Positions 37,201 through 47,787 of a DNA stretch of 64,000 nt are shown piece after piece. The notes beneath the pieces are model-generated. The model saw only the letters and a list, made by a program, of their open reading frames with translations, searched no databases and was not told the origin of the DNA. The number at the start of each line of letters is the position of its first letter. Positions within the stretch are counted from its first letter, which is position 1. The translations under genes were made by a program, and so were the position numbers. Origin of the DNA: Pollenia angustigena (taxonomy: Eukaryota > Arthropoda > Insecta > Diptera > Polleniidae). The DNA is taken from the NCBI GenBank assembly GCA_930367215.1, contig OV884059.1:24452945-24516944 (forward strand), in the 5' to 3' direction.

Positions 37201-39641
37201 ATTTCACTTAATTAAACACATACTTTTATAATTATATTATACAACTAAAATATAAAAAAAATAACAAAAAACATTCTTAGATCTTAAGTGGTAAAGAAGT
37301 AAAAAAGCAGAACCTACTGTATAAGTAATATAAGAGTTTCAATTGTTAAAGAATATTATAATGCACAAGGAATACAAAAAGTTACAAAAATTATTTCACT
37401 TATATACCTTTAATGTGTTCTACAAGTATAAGAGTTTTAACAGTAAATTATATTTATTATAAGAATAAACAGTATACGAGTTTCAATTGTAATAAAAAAA
37501 ATTACAAAACTTATACGTTCTATGCATGACTATACATCTAAAATGGTAAAAAAAGATAAAAAAAGCATAATAATATAAGAGTTTTAATTCTAATAAAAAA
37601 TGAGAAAGCATTATATATTCTATATCTGACTATATATCTGAAGTGGTAAATCAGATGAAAAAGCACACGCAGAACCGTTTGTATAAATTATATACGAGTT
37701 TCAATTGTAAAAGAATATTATAATGCACAAGGGATACTAAAAATTATAAAAATTATTCCACTTATACACCTTTAATGTGTTTTACTAGTATACGAGTTAA
37801 AGCTTATTTCGCTTCTGCACCTTTAATGTGTCTTACTTGTATAAGAGTTTGAACTGTAAAATAGTATAAGAATGTATAAATTTAAGAATAAATAATTAAT
37901 AATTGTCCACGTTTTATTGAAACTGTAAGACGTATAGTCATTACAAAATTTGTATAAGTAGTGATTTTTTTTTTTAGATCTACACATAGCTTTAGAACTT
38001 TAAATAGTGTTAGTAGTATTTTTATTTCATATAAGATTTATAAGCATCTCAAGTGGTACTAGAAAACACTAGTATATTTAGAATTGCCCCTCAAGTTTTT
38101 AATAAAAACTATACGCATATAAATTAAATGGGGATTAAAAGTAGTATAAGAAAAGGGAGGTGTAAGTAGTATACGATTTGATATATATATTATATAAGCT
38201 GAATACTGCTTTATAAGCAAGGTTAGTAAGAAATCACATGAATTTCAAATGTATCATAAAAAGCATAAGTTGTAGAAGACTTAAAAGTACTTCATGATAT
38301 GAGAGTTGTATAAAGGTACTTTTTATATAAGAAGTAAAATTGATGCTAGTGATTAAAAAAAAAAATTTAAGTAGTATAAAGAAGGATAAATTGTAGAAGT
38401 GGTTAAAATAGAATTGGAAGAAGTATAAGCAGGATAACACGTATTAGTTATTTTAAAAGTTCAGGATAAATAAGCAGTATGAAATTTATAACAAGTAAAA
38501 AGGCTATAAGTGGCATATGTATAAGTGCAATAGGTAAAAAAAGTACAAAAGTATAAGAGTATAAAGTTATTATGAACTTATATTTGCATATACTGATAAG
38601 TATAAGCATAGTATTAATAGCGTGCTTATTTGAGGAGTACTGGAACAGCATAACAATATAATTTAAGTAGTATAAGAGTACGACGAGTAAGTATAAAAAT
38701 ACTTTGTAAGTATAAAAATACTTTGAGTATAAGAAGACTTTTAGTACAAGAATACTTTTTTTTAAGAACTTCATTCGAGCATTAGTAGTATAAAATAAAA
38801 AAAATTAAACAGTTTTTGGCTAAATTTGTTAAGGGGTCTTAAAATCAACTTCAAACAAACATTTTTTTTATTTTACTGTAGCGCACTCAGAAAACTCACT
38901 CTTGCTGTGATGCCCGCTAAAAATCATTTCGTTTTTATTTATATTACTTTTTTTTGTAGGTAGATAATTGAAAAAGTAGCTGCAACAAAAACAGTTCTAT
39001 GAAAATTAAACACTACTTATACGCTATTAGATAGTGTATAAGTAGTACTTTAATCTTTAAAAAGTATTCAAATGTCACGATAAAAAAAGTGTAAACTGAG
39101 ATTTATTTTCTGTCCAACTGCTTTCTTAAAAAAAGACTTCAAAGAAATGTTTGTTTTCTTGTGACCTTTGGAAATTTAATAAAGAACAATTTGTTTTAAA
39201 GTATTGCAAAGTATCATCTTATTACTAGACATCATCGCTAAACTAATTTCACTTAAAAGATTGTTACGTTTAATTTATCCTGAAAAGTTTTTTTTTCGTT
39301 TGGCTTTCCAACTGGTTTTCATTACAAGAGTTGCACAAGTGGGTGTTTTAATATGATTTATTAGAAAATTATTTGTTGTTTTGGCATTAGTTTCATTACC
39401 TTGATATCAATGACATTGTTATGGGGAATATTGACATTTTACGTCCGCCCACCAAATAATCATCTTCGGCATCTTTATTGCTTTGCTGTCGATTTAATTG
39501 GGACTTTTTGCGCATTTTTAGGGCGAAAAAGACTCCAATAAGGGCACAGCTGGCCAGCATAAGAATGAACACTAAATAATCGGGCCAACCAAAACGCTGG
39601 AGATTCGTGCGCACTTCGTCGACATTCATTTTGAGGGACAT
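28248..39641 (-). CDS. SLC5-family Na+/solute symporter (nine coding exons, 609 aa)
   Basis: Coding exons, 5' to 3': 39641-39400, 33431-33272, 30057-29992, 29914-29795, 29725-29571, 29506-29257, 29203-28823, 28769-28573, 28506-28248. All introns are GT-AG, phases agree, and the sum is 1830 nt including TAA, a usual SLC5 length. Motifs in order: first membrane helix about residues 22-42, DYLVGGRKMS (61-70), GITLLGTPTEVY (85-96), ESRFDRKVRLFGS, LPIVIYVPALAFNQ, YTCVGGLKAVVWTDVVQ, INQNMIQRYLS, PGLFVAGVFSAALSSLSTGL, LEDFF and GALVGGCTGL. These place it with insect sodium-coupled monocarboxylate/multivitamin transporter-like proteins (SLC5A5/6/8/12 branch), a plasma-membrane importer driven by Na+. 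The substrate cannot be told. The first ATG (39641) is chosen; a second at 39629 would remove four residues. Introns 1 (6.0 kb) and 2 (3.2 kb) are full of repeats, while the others are 36-80 nt. No disabling lesion is seen, so it is probably functional. Confidence 0.9.
30753..31594. mobile_element. Foldback element with 9-bp target duplication (MULE-like)
   Basis: Arms of about 60-65 bp pair at the ends: GGCGGCATGAAATAACGCCC from 30753 against the inverted segment ending ATTTCATGCCGCC at 31594, both continuing CAAAATATAACC. The nonamer CCTGTCTAA is exact on both sides (30744-30752 and 31595-31603). Palindromes such as ATTTCATATGAAAT combined with GGGGGTTATTTCAT recur throughout. A second inverted pair around GCGAAGCCGGTG lies inside (about 31123-31230). 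Nine-base duplication plus long arms suggest a Mutator-like origin. No protein is encoded. Confidence 0.65.
32997..33202. mobile_element. Short MITE with CACAGAAAAAA ends, TA duplication
   Basis: CACAGAAAAAATTAAATCAAG at the left and ...TTTTTTTTTTGTG at the right are flanked by TA (32995-32996 and 33203-33204). Interior words TTAATCAAG-type and GCACCAGTAA (inverted) tie it to the 2303-2558 family. Confidence 0.5.
34469..35340. repeat. Tandem duplication of a roughly 180-bp segment, one copy split by a LINE
   Basis: Copy A (34469-34568 continued at 35083-35152) and copy B (35153-35340) share 'gtcatatg.ga', 'agtgttgatccaga', 'ggcacgtccttg.acagct' and 'gtatgtcacatgtga'. Copy B has no LINE at the corresponding point. 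Confidence 0.75.
34569..35071 (+). mobile_element. 5'-truncated LINE with poly(A) tail and 11-bp target duplication
   Basis: It encodes the C-terminal end of a non-LTR reverse transcriptase: KIRIFNACVKSTLQYGSETW, RLQVFINKCLR, then KRKWKWIGHTLRKP, PQGSRRPGRPKNSWRR and ...EALCSQVE followed by a stop. This fits an RTE-like or related insect LINE. It ends in a poly(A) tail (35055-35071). ATGTCACATGT occurs at 34558-34568 and 35072-35082 as the target duplication. Between 34761 and 34782 the 11-mer ACGAACGAGGT is present twice in tandem, shifting the frame in the middle of the remnant. Confidence 0.8.
36400..38780. repeat. Degenerate TATAAGAGT-type low-complexity region
   Basis: Words 'agtataagagttt', 'ttattatactcttatac', 'gtataagttta' and 'tataagtag' recur dozens of times without fixed period over 2.4 kb inside intron 1. 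Confidence 0.7.
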
Positions 39642-39931
39642 TTTTTTCACAGATGTTTTGATGAGATCGTTTCTTGTCAGTGGTTTCTTTAGGGTTTTTT
39701 TTAGAAGTTTAAGGAGTATTGTTAATAACTTTGAAATATTTGCGTTTCTTATTATTACTATTTTAAGAAGATTTTATATTAAATCAATAATTTACATTTA
39801 GAATTATGGACACGAAAAACCGTTTTTGGATTAGAAATAGCTAAATTTTTCTTTATTTGTTATTTGAAATCCAAGTCTTCATGGTTTCGAAGGACCGAAT
39901 TCTAAAAAAAATATTTATATTTACCAGCTAA
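39642..39931. other. Sequence immediately upstream of the symporter ATG
   Basis: Presumed 5' UTR and possible intron region on the minus strand. No convincing TATA/Inr pair was identified. Confidence 0.35.
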
Positions 39932-40184
39932 AATTCTGTGGCATTTTGACAAAACATCTTAAGTCGAGATAAGATAGCAAAAAAGTTTTTTAAAAAACTC
40001 GGTAAAAAAATCATTTATATTAAATAATAAAATAAATCAAAATTAAAGAAAAATTTCGTTTATAATACAAAATTTTAAAAACTTAAACAAAAATGTTTTT
40101 TGAATGAAAATTCGCATGATTAGCAACATTTTTTTCCACTTTTTAAATTCGAGTTAAGATGTTTTGTCAAAATGCCACAGAATT
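39932..40184. mobile_element. MITE with 36-bp inverted repeats upstream of the symporter
   Basis: Segment 39932-39967 (AATTCTGTGGCATTTTGACA onward) is inverted at 40149-40184 with a single mismatch. The 253-bp element lies 290 bp upstream of the symporter start codon. Confidence 0.65.
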
Positions 40185-40525
40185 GCAATTCAAAGGAAAA
40201 TGTTTTATGTGGAATAAAGACAAATTTTTAATTTTGCGGATCAATTACATATTTTGAAGGATACTCGATTCGAAGGACCAATTTTGAAAAGAAAAATGTT
40301 TAATTTGGCGATCAATTACATATACCTTAAAGGATACTCGATTCGAAAGACCAATTTTGAAAATAAATACTAGCCTAGCGGGGCACTCAACTTTGGCGCC
40401 CAATTACGGTATTCAAAGTCATTCAATTTAAAACACAATTTAAATGGGCATCTGATTTGAATGCCATAATTTGGCCCTTGTTTATAGCTTGGAGTATGAT
40501 AATGGATTTAATCTTCTGCTTTTTA
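40185..40525. repeat. Repeated TTCGAAGGACC words
   Basis: 'gatactcgattcgaaggaccaattttgaaa' appears near 40260 and 40323 with one change. The word TTCGAAGGACC or TTCGAAGGATC also occurs near 39887, 41396 and 41567, on both sides of the mariner. Confidence 0.55.
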
Positions 40526-41314
40526 AAGGGAGGTCCAACCATAATGCACTATGTTAATTGTGAGTCACACCTTAACGTCAGGGTTTTCCCAAATTAATTC
40601 TAAGTTTCTTTGTTTCGATGCTTGACAAATTCAGCCATGGAAAGGAACACAATTGCGCAGCGCGTTAAGATTGTTAAAGCCTTTGACGAAAATTTTATTT
40701 AATTTTTTTATATTGCGCAGCGCGTTAAGATTGTTAAAGACTTTTACGAAAATGGGCGTTCAAATCAAATTGCATTTCGCGCCGGGTCTAAAGCAAATGT
40801 GAAAACACCTGTGCATGCAGCTTATGGGCTAGCGGTGTCATCGGGACAAATTTTTTTCGAAAATTTGGTCGGCCAAGCAATTACCGTGAATGCTGTTGGC
40901 GAGGTGATAGCGGACTTCTTGTGCCCAGAAATTGAGAAAATGGACCTGAACGATATGTGGTTCCAACAGAATGGGACCACTTGCCACACAGCCATCGAAA
41001 CATTGCGCGAAATTCAATGGCTGTGTTATCTCACGTCGTTGCGATGCTAGTTGGCCTTCACGATTATGTCATTTGACACCGTTGGACTTCTTTCTTTGGG
41101 GACATTAAAAAGAACAAGTGCACGTCAGTAAGCTAAGAACAATTCAAAAGCATAAGGATGAGATAATTCGCCAAATTAACGACATTGAACCTCAATTATA
41201 TCTCAGAGTCATTGAAAATATGGATCATAATAATCAAAATTCTTTAGATAATTCTCTGAAAACTTTTTGTTTTATTTACAATTTATATCGTGCGTTTTGG
41301 TTAGACCACCCTTT
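40526..41314 (+). mobile_element. Dead mariner-type element with recognisable inverted ends
   Basis: The left end AAGGGAGGTCCAACCATAAT is inverted at 41275-41314 (…ATTTTGGTTAGACCACCCTT on the complementary strand with mismatches), next to TA. Coding remains on the plus strand start MERNTIAQRVKIVKAF at 40637, continue VHAAYGLAVSSGQIFF, reach MWFQQNGTTCHTA (where the family has QQDGA, so the second catalytic Asp is now Asn) and end with a C-terminal QINDIEPQLYLRVIENM segment. Large parts are deleted, and the segment ATTGCGCAGCGCGTTAAGAT is present twice 61 bp apart. A solo end of the same family is at 56866-56935. Confidence 0.75.
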
Positions 41315-41399
41315 TAACATTTTCTTAAGTTTTAATATTCACAATTGCCACATTGAGGGTGTTGTTAACATTTTCTTAAAAATGAAACTCTGAGATTCG

Positions 41400-42365
41400 A
41401 AGGATCATTTTAGTGCACCTTTTTAAGCAACGTAAAAATATAGTACATATTTAATATTTATTTCCATTTGAAAGTCTTATTTTCATTTAATTTAATATCT
41501 CGATATTTTATTAAATACCAGTGCTTAGAAAATTGCAAGTGTTTTTTTGTTCTACTGTTGAGGTTCGAAGGACCTCTTTAGTTAACAATTTATAAACAGA
41601 TAATATTTCTTATTAAAATTTAGTTTTATATAATTTTTTCTATAAAATAAATTTTGAAAAGTTTTGTAGAAATTATAAATTGTTTAAAACTTTTTAGAGT
41701 AAGTTTCTCATAAGGCTTTGAAGGAATACTTGTTTGGTCCTTTGCAGGAATTTTCAAAACGTTTTTAGTTCAAATTAAGTTTTAATCGCAAATCAAATAA
41801 ATTTCTAAGGGCTAAGGTAGCTTAAACAATTTTTATGTTTATCTTTATATTCTTTTAAATACAGTTTTTTTTTCACTTTGAGTCCTTCTTTAGGATTTTT
41901 TTTTAATAATTTTTTGCTGTCATTCACTTTTGCATTAAAATTTAATTTATATTTTAATTAAAAATTTTTTTTTTTAATATTCATTACTTTTTCTTTTATT
42001 TCCGTCCGTTTTCCCAAGGAGAATGGAGGCTTAAAAGCCCCTTTTAATTTATTCTAAAAATTATCTTCTTAAGAGTCCTTTTTTTTAGTATAATTTTTAG
42101 TAAATTTTTTTTTTTAGGTCATTTTCTTTTAAACAACTTTTTTTTCGTTCTTATTTAAATCCGCTTTTAATTTCCGATCGTTTATTCTACTCGTTCACTC
42201 AACCGCTACTAAGTTTGAGTAACCAGTTACAATTCTTCTTATTTAGTGACTTTTTCATGATTTTTATTATTATTATTATTATTATTGCGAGTATTATTTG
42301 TATAATTCAGTTTTTTTTTTCTTTTCAAATACAATAAAATTTCCTTATACTCGTACCGAGTTGAT
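41400..42365. other. AT-rich intergenic DNA
   Basis: T-rich runs and an (ATT)n stretch near 42262-42285. No gene is seen. Confidence 0.5.
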
Positions 42366-42419
42366 GAAATAAAAAATGTGTACAACGAATAACAGAAAAA
42401 CTAATAAATAAGTCAGTGA

Positions 42420-42595
42420 GAAAATTTCGAACCGCCGGGGTTGAGTTGAGGTCGACTAGGAGATGATCAGTACTGAGAGTTGTTAAACGAATTGAGAGGA
42501 ACTTAAAAATATTGGTTATTAAGAGAAATGGGATTTACTTTTAAGACTTGAATATGAATTAAAATCAAATTATCTTTTAAGTGTTCGACAGGTAA
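42420..42595. promoter_or_regulatory. Possible promoter/5' exon around TCAGTACTGA
   Basis: A small GC-richer island (accgccggggttgag...) contains the perfect palindrome TCAGTACTGA near 42468, which gives an insect initiator TCAGT on both strands. On the plus strand a strong donor CGACAG|GTAAGT follows at 42587-42595, so 42468-42589 could be a 5' UTR exon. On the minus strand it would lie 2.8 kb upstream of the symporter ATG. This is motif-level evidence only. Confidence 0.25.
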
Positions 42596-42989
42596 GTAAT
42601 GACTACAGCAGAAGTGGGCACAATTAAAACTGTGCTTGTATTGATGCTTATTAGTAATAGTGAGATGGCAGAAGTACCCACCAAACACAAAGCCAAGCGT
42701 TTGAAATATAATGGTGCATTATATTTCCTTATTTAATATTTTACGCATTTGAAGTAAAGTAAAACATTTTTTTTAAAGTTAAAATTGCAGAGAAAAAAGA
42801 AAAAAACCAGATTAATTTATGTAAAACGAAGGTTCAATTAAAAATGAACTGGTTTAAAAAAAAACACGTGTGTTTGCTGGGTAAATTCTCATGAACTTCT
42901 CTGTCTCATCGAAAACTAAATTAAAGAGGCTAAGAATACGTATGAAATCTCTCAGCACAATTGTGCTATGGAGCGCCCACCATTGAACT

Positions 42990-43965
42990 ACAGCGACATC
43001 AATTCGCTGCCACATTTTGTGTGTTATTAATATTATTTTCATGTTAAAAAAGTAAAATAAGAAGCAAAAATTCCCATATTCTATTTCTTCTTTTTAAATA
43101 TATCAAATTTTCAAAGTAGAATAACTACGAAAACCATATCGGCCATGATGCTGGTGTCTTAAAATTGAGAGTTCTTCTGTAAAAAGGGCGGAATACAAGA
43201 AATATGAGGCAAACATGTTTAAGGGGTAAGTAAATAATAACATTCTCTCAATTCCAATGACTCAATGAGTCCTTATGTGTCCTTTCTTTGACACTATTGA
43301 GTCATCACATTGATGACATTTTTTAATAAAATGATCCGATTCGTCATTTCTATGATGCCGATGTGTCATCCCATTGATGACATAACCACCCTAAATGATG
43401 AAACAGAATTGAGTCTTCAACTTCAGGCAAAAATTTCAAAGCCCATAATTGAAACGTCGGCAGTAACTTCAAATTCTCTCTCATTTCTTTTGTTCTTATT
43501 TTTCTTTGTTTACAAAATGTATGTAATTTAATGAAAGTATGGTAGCATTGTTAAGAGAATAAGTGAGAGCATTGGAAAAAACGTCCTCAAAATAAAATTG
43601 ATTTTATTTCTCGACCGCATTCTCTGGCATAATTTTATGTCAAACTGTATGAAAAACATCGTTCAGCCCCAGTTCTGTTTCATCATTTATTGTGTTTGGC
43701 GTATTTAAAATACTGTTTGGTAATAGATTAAAGAAAATAAGTAAACGTTCTCTGTAATCTATTACCAAACAGTCGTAGGCGTATTTTAAATACGACAAAC
43801 ACAATAAGGTTGTATATCACCTGATGACAATTTGGCCAAGGGACGCAAAGGCTAAAATTACAATGATAAAAAGTGTCATGGGGTTAAACATGAAAGTATG
43901 TACTTTTCATAGTACTGATGTCAAAATACATCAGCATTATGACGCTTTTTCAATCAGTATAGTCT
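42990..43965 (+). repeat. Copy 3 of the TGATGACA-type repeat, split by an insertion
   Basis: The left half begins within 'gacatcaattcg.tgccacatttt', and the right half ends 'gatgtcaaaatacatcagc...caatcagt'. Compared with 61353-62087, about 430 bp (43389-43821) is inserted between 'gatgacataac' and 'tgatgacaatttggcc'. Confidence 0.65.
43389..43821. mobile_element. Insertion with two inverted-repeat pairs
   Basis: AAATGATGAAACAGAA near 43393 is inverted near 43673-43688. Immediately after lies a strong hairpin, 43689-43730 against 43754-43806 (TTGTGTTTGGCGTATTT..., CTGTTTGGTAATAGATTA). Absence from the homologous copy at 61.9 kb defines it as an insert. Confidence 0.55.
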
Positions 43966-44345
43966 CTAAGTACGGGGGTTGCGGGTTCGATTCCCTCTAA
44001 AGATTCTGGTCTATGTTTCCATTACACGATAAATTAATTAAAAATATAATTTGGAGCTTAAAAAGATTTCTGTATGACGTGCTAAGTTCCCAATTTTTCA
44101 TATTTGATAAATACACTGAGATTTATTGTTGAGGGAAAACTAGCTTCTATGCGCATTTCACTGGTTGCTTAGGCCAGCTCATCGGGAAACCTTTTCGAAA
44201 GATTTTAGAAAAGCCAAAAATATTATAGAAATAAAACCCTAAAAGCGAATAAGTCTTACTTGAACCAATATCAAAGCTTAAACAAAACACCAACAATAAA
44301 CAGTGAGTTTATTTTTTCTTACATTCCCCTACAATTTGTTGGCTT
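43966..44345 (+). repeat. Candidate SINE family 2, copy with B-box-like head
   Basis: GCGGGTTCGATTCCC at about 43981-43995 is a good Pol III B-box. It is followed by a body containing 'gcgcatttcactggttgcttaggccag' and 'aacaataaacagtgagttta'. The body is present inverted at 48598-48900, and the head region has a diverged relative at about 47480-47650 (GGGTTGCAGGTCCAACTCCC...AGAGATTCT). The A-box is not clear because the 5' end abuts the end of the TGATGACA repeat. Confidence 0.5.
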
Positions 44346-45160
44346 TTTTCCGACACGAACATTTAATAAATAAATCAAATAATCTTTATTTGCCAGCTGT
44401 AGGGTACTTTGCCTATAGTTATAATTCAACGGTATAATTCTGTTTAAATCTTTACTATATTTCAAACATACGTTTGATCACTAAATCATATTTCAGCTTC
44501 CATATGTTCGGAGCGAGTGTCTCAGTCAAAAATCTATCCACATTTGCATCATCTTCTATAATTTGAACAATATCACAGCTTAAAAACAAAATCACTAAAC
44601 GCGTAAATTAAATATAATTTTGCATAACGAATAACAAAAAAAAAAAACTTAAAAAAAATCTCTCCCCTTTCGTGGAGATAAACAGCAAATACATAAACAA
44701 AAGTTTGTAATAAATGTGGGCCACTGTCATCAAACTCACCATTAGTTTTCCAGCAAAATTCGTAAAAGTCTCACAAGAGGGTGTCTCATTCGATCTTAAA
44801 AATTAAGCAAGTTAAAGTTAACAAAAAAAATATTAAACATTACAATAAAATATCTAAAACTATGTAATTTCTTAGTGTCTAGGTTTGAAAAAAAATAAAT
44901 TCGTGGGCAGTAGTAGATATTTTTATGATTATCCAAGAGATGTTTGAAAAAATTGAGAGCGATCATGTTCTAAGTGCGTTATATTATTTGCGTGTGTGTG
45001 TGTTTATATAAATTTTATTGTTTTGCAAATTAACTTGATTAAATTTATTTAATAATTTTTATTATATGTTTTTGCATTTCTTTGGCTAAATTTAAAGCGC
45101 GTGTAGTTAAAGTAAGAAGAGTTAATTTGGTAAAAAAAATTTCTTGAATTTAGATTACGC
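44346..45160. other. AT-rich spacer
   Basis: No gene is seen. A short (GT)n run lies near 44993-45002. Confidence 0.45.
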
Positions 45161-45559
45161 CAATTGAAAACTTCATAAATAATAAAATTCGTTTGTCTGC
45201 CTGGGTGGGCTTCTATCAAAAGAAACTTTCCCGCCAATTAATGGAAAATGTTTAACTTGTTTCGAAAAACTTAAATTCCAAAAGGATTTTTAAAATTAAA
45301 ACAGAATTTACTTAGAAAACACAGGAAAAATTCTTCAAAGTCTTTTACCAATTAAAGCATTAATCAAAAATAAAATCAGCTTTAATTAAAAATTTAATCA
45401 AGTGAATTAAACGTTTAATCAAGTGAATTAAACTTTTAATTAATACTATTATTTATTTATTATCTTATTTCGAAAAACTAAAAATCCTGAAGGATTTTTT
45501 AAATTTAAAAACAGGAAAAATTGTTCAAAATTTTTCACCAATTAAAGCCTTAATCAAAA

Positions 45560-45768
45560 ATAAAATAATAAATAATATTTTTAATTAGGCTTAAGTTCAT
45601 GAAATTTAATTTTCATTAAATTATTCTTATGAAGAAAGGAATTTTACAACATGAAAATTAATTAAAATTGTTATTGATAATCTTTCATTCTTGACGTGGC
45701 TCGGGCTCGAACCCTGGCCGGCAGGTTACCATGACATGTTTCGATCGCAACCACTCGATCTCCTCAGA
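45560..45768 (-). mobile_element. SINE family 1 copy with tRNA-like head
   Basis: Read on the minus strand, GGAGATCGAGTGGTTGCGAT (from about 45766) is tRNA-like, with A-box TGGTTGCGATCG (45753-45742) and B-box GGTTCGAGCCC (45713-45703) about 29 nt apart, as in tRNA genes. The AT-rich body 'caagaatgaaagattatcaataac...cttaagcctaattaaaaatatt' follows. No full cloverleaf gene is implied. It is a tRNA-derived SINE by structure and by repetition at 46.1-46.3 and 27.7 kb. Confidence 0.65.
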
Positions 45769-46077
45769 TGGATTTGCCGTCTTACACTCGCTGCCATCGA
45801 CGACTGCTGACGTCAATAGTCAAACATCAATCCTTAAACCAAATTGTATTTTAACATTTGGTAGATCGAAATTTGCTTTCCTGAATGATTATCCATCTTA
45901 ATTGATTTTACATGTTTTTTCCTTACTTCTGTTTTTTCGTACTTTTGTCAAGAATTTTTCTTGAAGTCCAAGTACATTTTTTGTTTTTATTTTGTCTTTC
46001 TCTTTTCTGTTGACCTTTTTCAGCACAACTTGAAGGACAAATGTACACATAGAGCTCGTGCCTTAGCTTTAACAATA

Positions 46078-46362
46078 ATTAGTATTGTGGTTATTTTGTT
46101 GAACTATTTATGGGTTTTAATCCAAATTTTTAATATTTTTAATTAGGCTTAAGTTCATGAAATTTAATTTTCATTAAATTATTCTTATGAAGAAAGGAAT
46201 TTTACAACATGAAAATTAATTAAAATTGTTATTGATAATCTTTCATTCTTGACGTGACTCGGGCTCGAACCCTGGCCGGCAGGTTACCATTACCTAATTA
46301 AAAATATTAAAAATTTGGATTAAAAACCATAAATAGTTCAACAAAATAACCACAATACTAAT
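46078..46362 (-). mobile_element. SINE family 1 copy inside a 68-bp inverted repeat
   Basis: The body and B-box (GGTTCGAGCCC, minus strand near 46274-46264) match the copy at 45560-45768. The head is cut after 'ggtaacctgcc'. Beyond it, 46295-46362 is an almost perfect inverted copy of the SINE tail 46078-46145 (ATTAGTATTGTGGTTATTTT onward), so the unit folds into a large hairpin. Confidence 0.65.
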
Positions 46363-47787
46363 TATTTTAATCAAGTTAATTAAATTATAGTCAATTTAAA
46401 ACTTCATAAACAATAAAATTGATTTGTTTGCCTGGGCGCGCTACGATCAAAAGAAACTTTCCCGCCAATTAAAGGAAAATGTTTTACTTGTTTCGAAAAA
46501 CTTAAATTCCAAAAGGATTTTTTAAATTAAAACAGAATTTACTAAGAAAACACAGGAAAAATTCTTCACCAATTAAAGCATTAAAGGAAAATGAAATCAG
46601 CTTTAATTAAAAATTTAATCAAGTAAATTAAACGTTTAATCAAGTAAATTAATCGTTTTATTGATACTATTAATTTATTTATTATCTTATTGCGAAAAAC
46701 TAAAATTCCTGAAGGATTTTTTAAATTTAAAAACAGGAAAAATTCTTCACAATTTTTCACTAATTAAAGCATTAATCAAAAATAAAATCAGCTTTAATTG
46801 AAAATTTAATCACATTAATTAAATTAAAGTCAATTAAAAACTTCATAAGCAATAAAATTCGTTTGTCTGCCTGGGCGGGCTTCTATCAAAAAAAACTTTC
46901 CCGCCAATTAAAGGAAAATGTTTAACTTGTTTCGAAAAATTTATATTCCAAATGGATTTTTAAAATAAAAACAGAATTTACTAAGAAAACACAGGAAAAA
47001 TTCTTCAAAGCTTTTCACCAATTAATTTAATCAAGTGAATTAAACGTTTAATCAAGTGAATTAAACATTTAATCAAGTGAATTAAACTTTTAATTGATAC
47101 TATTAATTTATTTATTATCTTATTTCGAAAAACTAAAAACCTGAAGGGGTTTTTAAATTTAAAAACAGGAAAAATTCTTCACAATTTTCCACTAATTAAA
47201 GCATTAATCAAAAAGAAAATCAGCTTTAATTAAAAATTTAATCACGTTAATTAAACGTTTAATTGATAATATTAATTTATTCACTGGCACAAATTTAATT
47301 AATTTATTAATAATTGTCACATATTTATTATTTGAAATCAATTTTTATTTTTTTCTGTGAAACTTTTAAAAGTGTTTTTAGTTTACAAGATTAAGTCGTT
47401 TTAACAAATAGCTGTCCGTATGCCCTTCCCTCATTCCTGCTAAAACAATTTTGCTTTCGAAAATAATCTCAAAATATGGAAGTCTCTAAGAATGCTCTAT
47501 AAAAAATCTGTTATTATCAAAGGGAATTTCTGGGACAAACTATAAATTAAAAGGGTTGCAGGTCCAACTCCCGCCAGAGATTCTTATCTGTTTCGCTGCC
47601 TCAGGCTAAAAATCAGCGTAACTATTGCTCGGTAAATTAAGTTAGAATATAATTTGTAATTGTATCATATAATAAAAAAAAAAATATATTAAAAATTTCT
47701 AATTGAAAATATCTGCCTGTTTGCCTTTCTAGAGAGATCAACTCAATCATAGGCAGATACAGAATTTGTTCTCTTATAATTGATTAA

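Larger units (their letters stand above)
33432..39399. other. Symporter intron 1 contents
   Basis: 33432-34468 is AT-rich with nothing identified. 34469-35340 holds a duplicated segment split by a LINE. 35341-36250 is diverged INE-1-like repeat. 36400-38780 is low complexity built from 'agtataagagttt'-type words. 38781-39399 is AT-rich. A T-rich tract precedes exon 2. Confidence 0.6.
45161..47355. repeat. Cluster of repeated TTTAATCAAGTGAATTAAACG units
   Basis: Units starting near 'acttcataa.caataaaattcgtttg.ctgcctggg' and running through 'ctttcccgccaatta', 'cacaggaaaaattcttc' to 'aatttaatcaagtgaattaaacg' occur near 45165, 46398 and 46829, the last two about 432 bp apart. The arms correspond to those of the MITE at 2303-2558. 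Two SINE copies (45560-45768 and 46078-46362) interrupt the cluster. Confidence 0.7.

Noticed and set aside
44750..44810. Minus-strand ATG followed by a GTGAGT donor
   Set aside because: The frame from the ATG ends in TAA before the donor, and no acceptor or partner exon was found.
45700..45768. A genuine tRNA gene
   Set aside because: A- and B-boxes are present but acceptor and anticodon stems do not pair convincingly, and the sequence is repeated with an AT-rich tail, so a SINE is the better reading.
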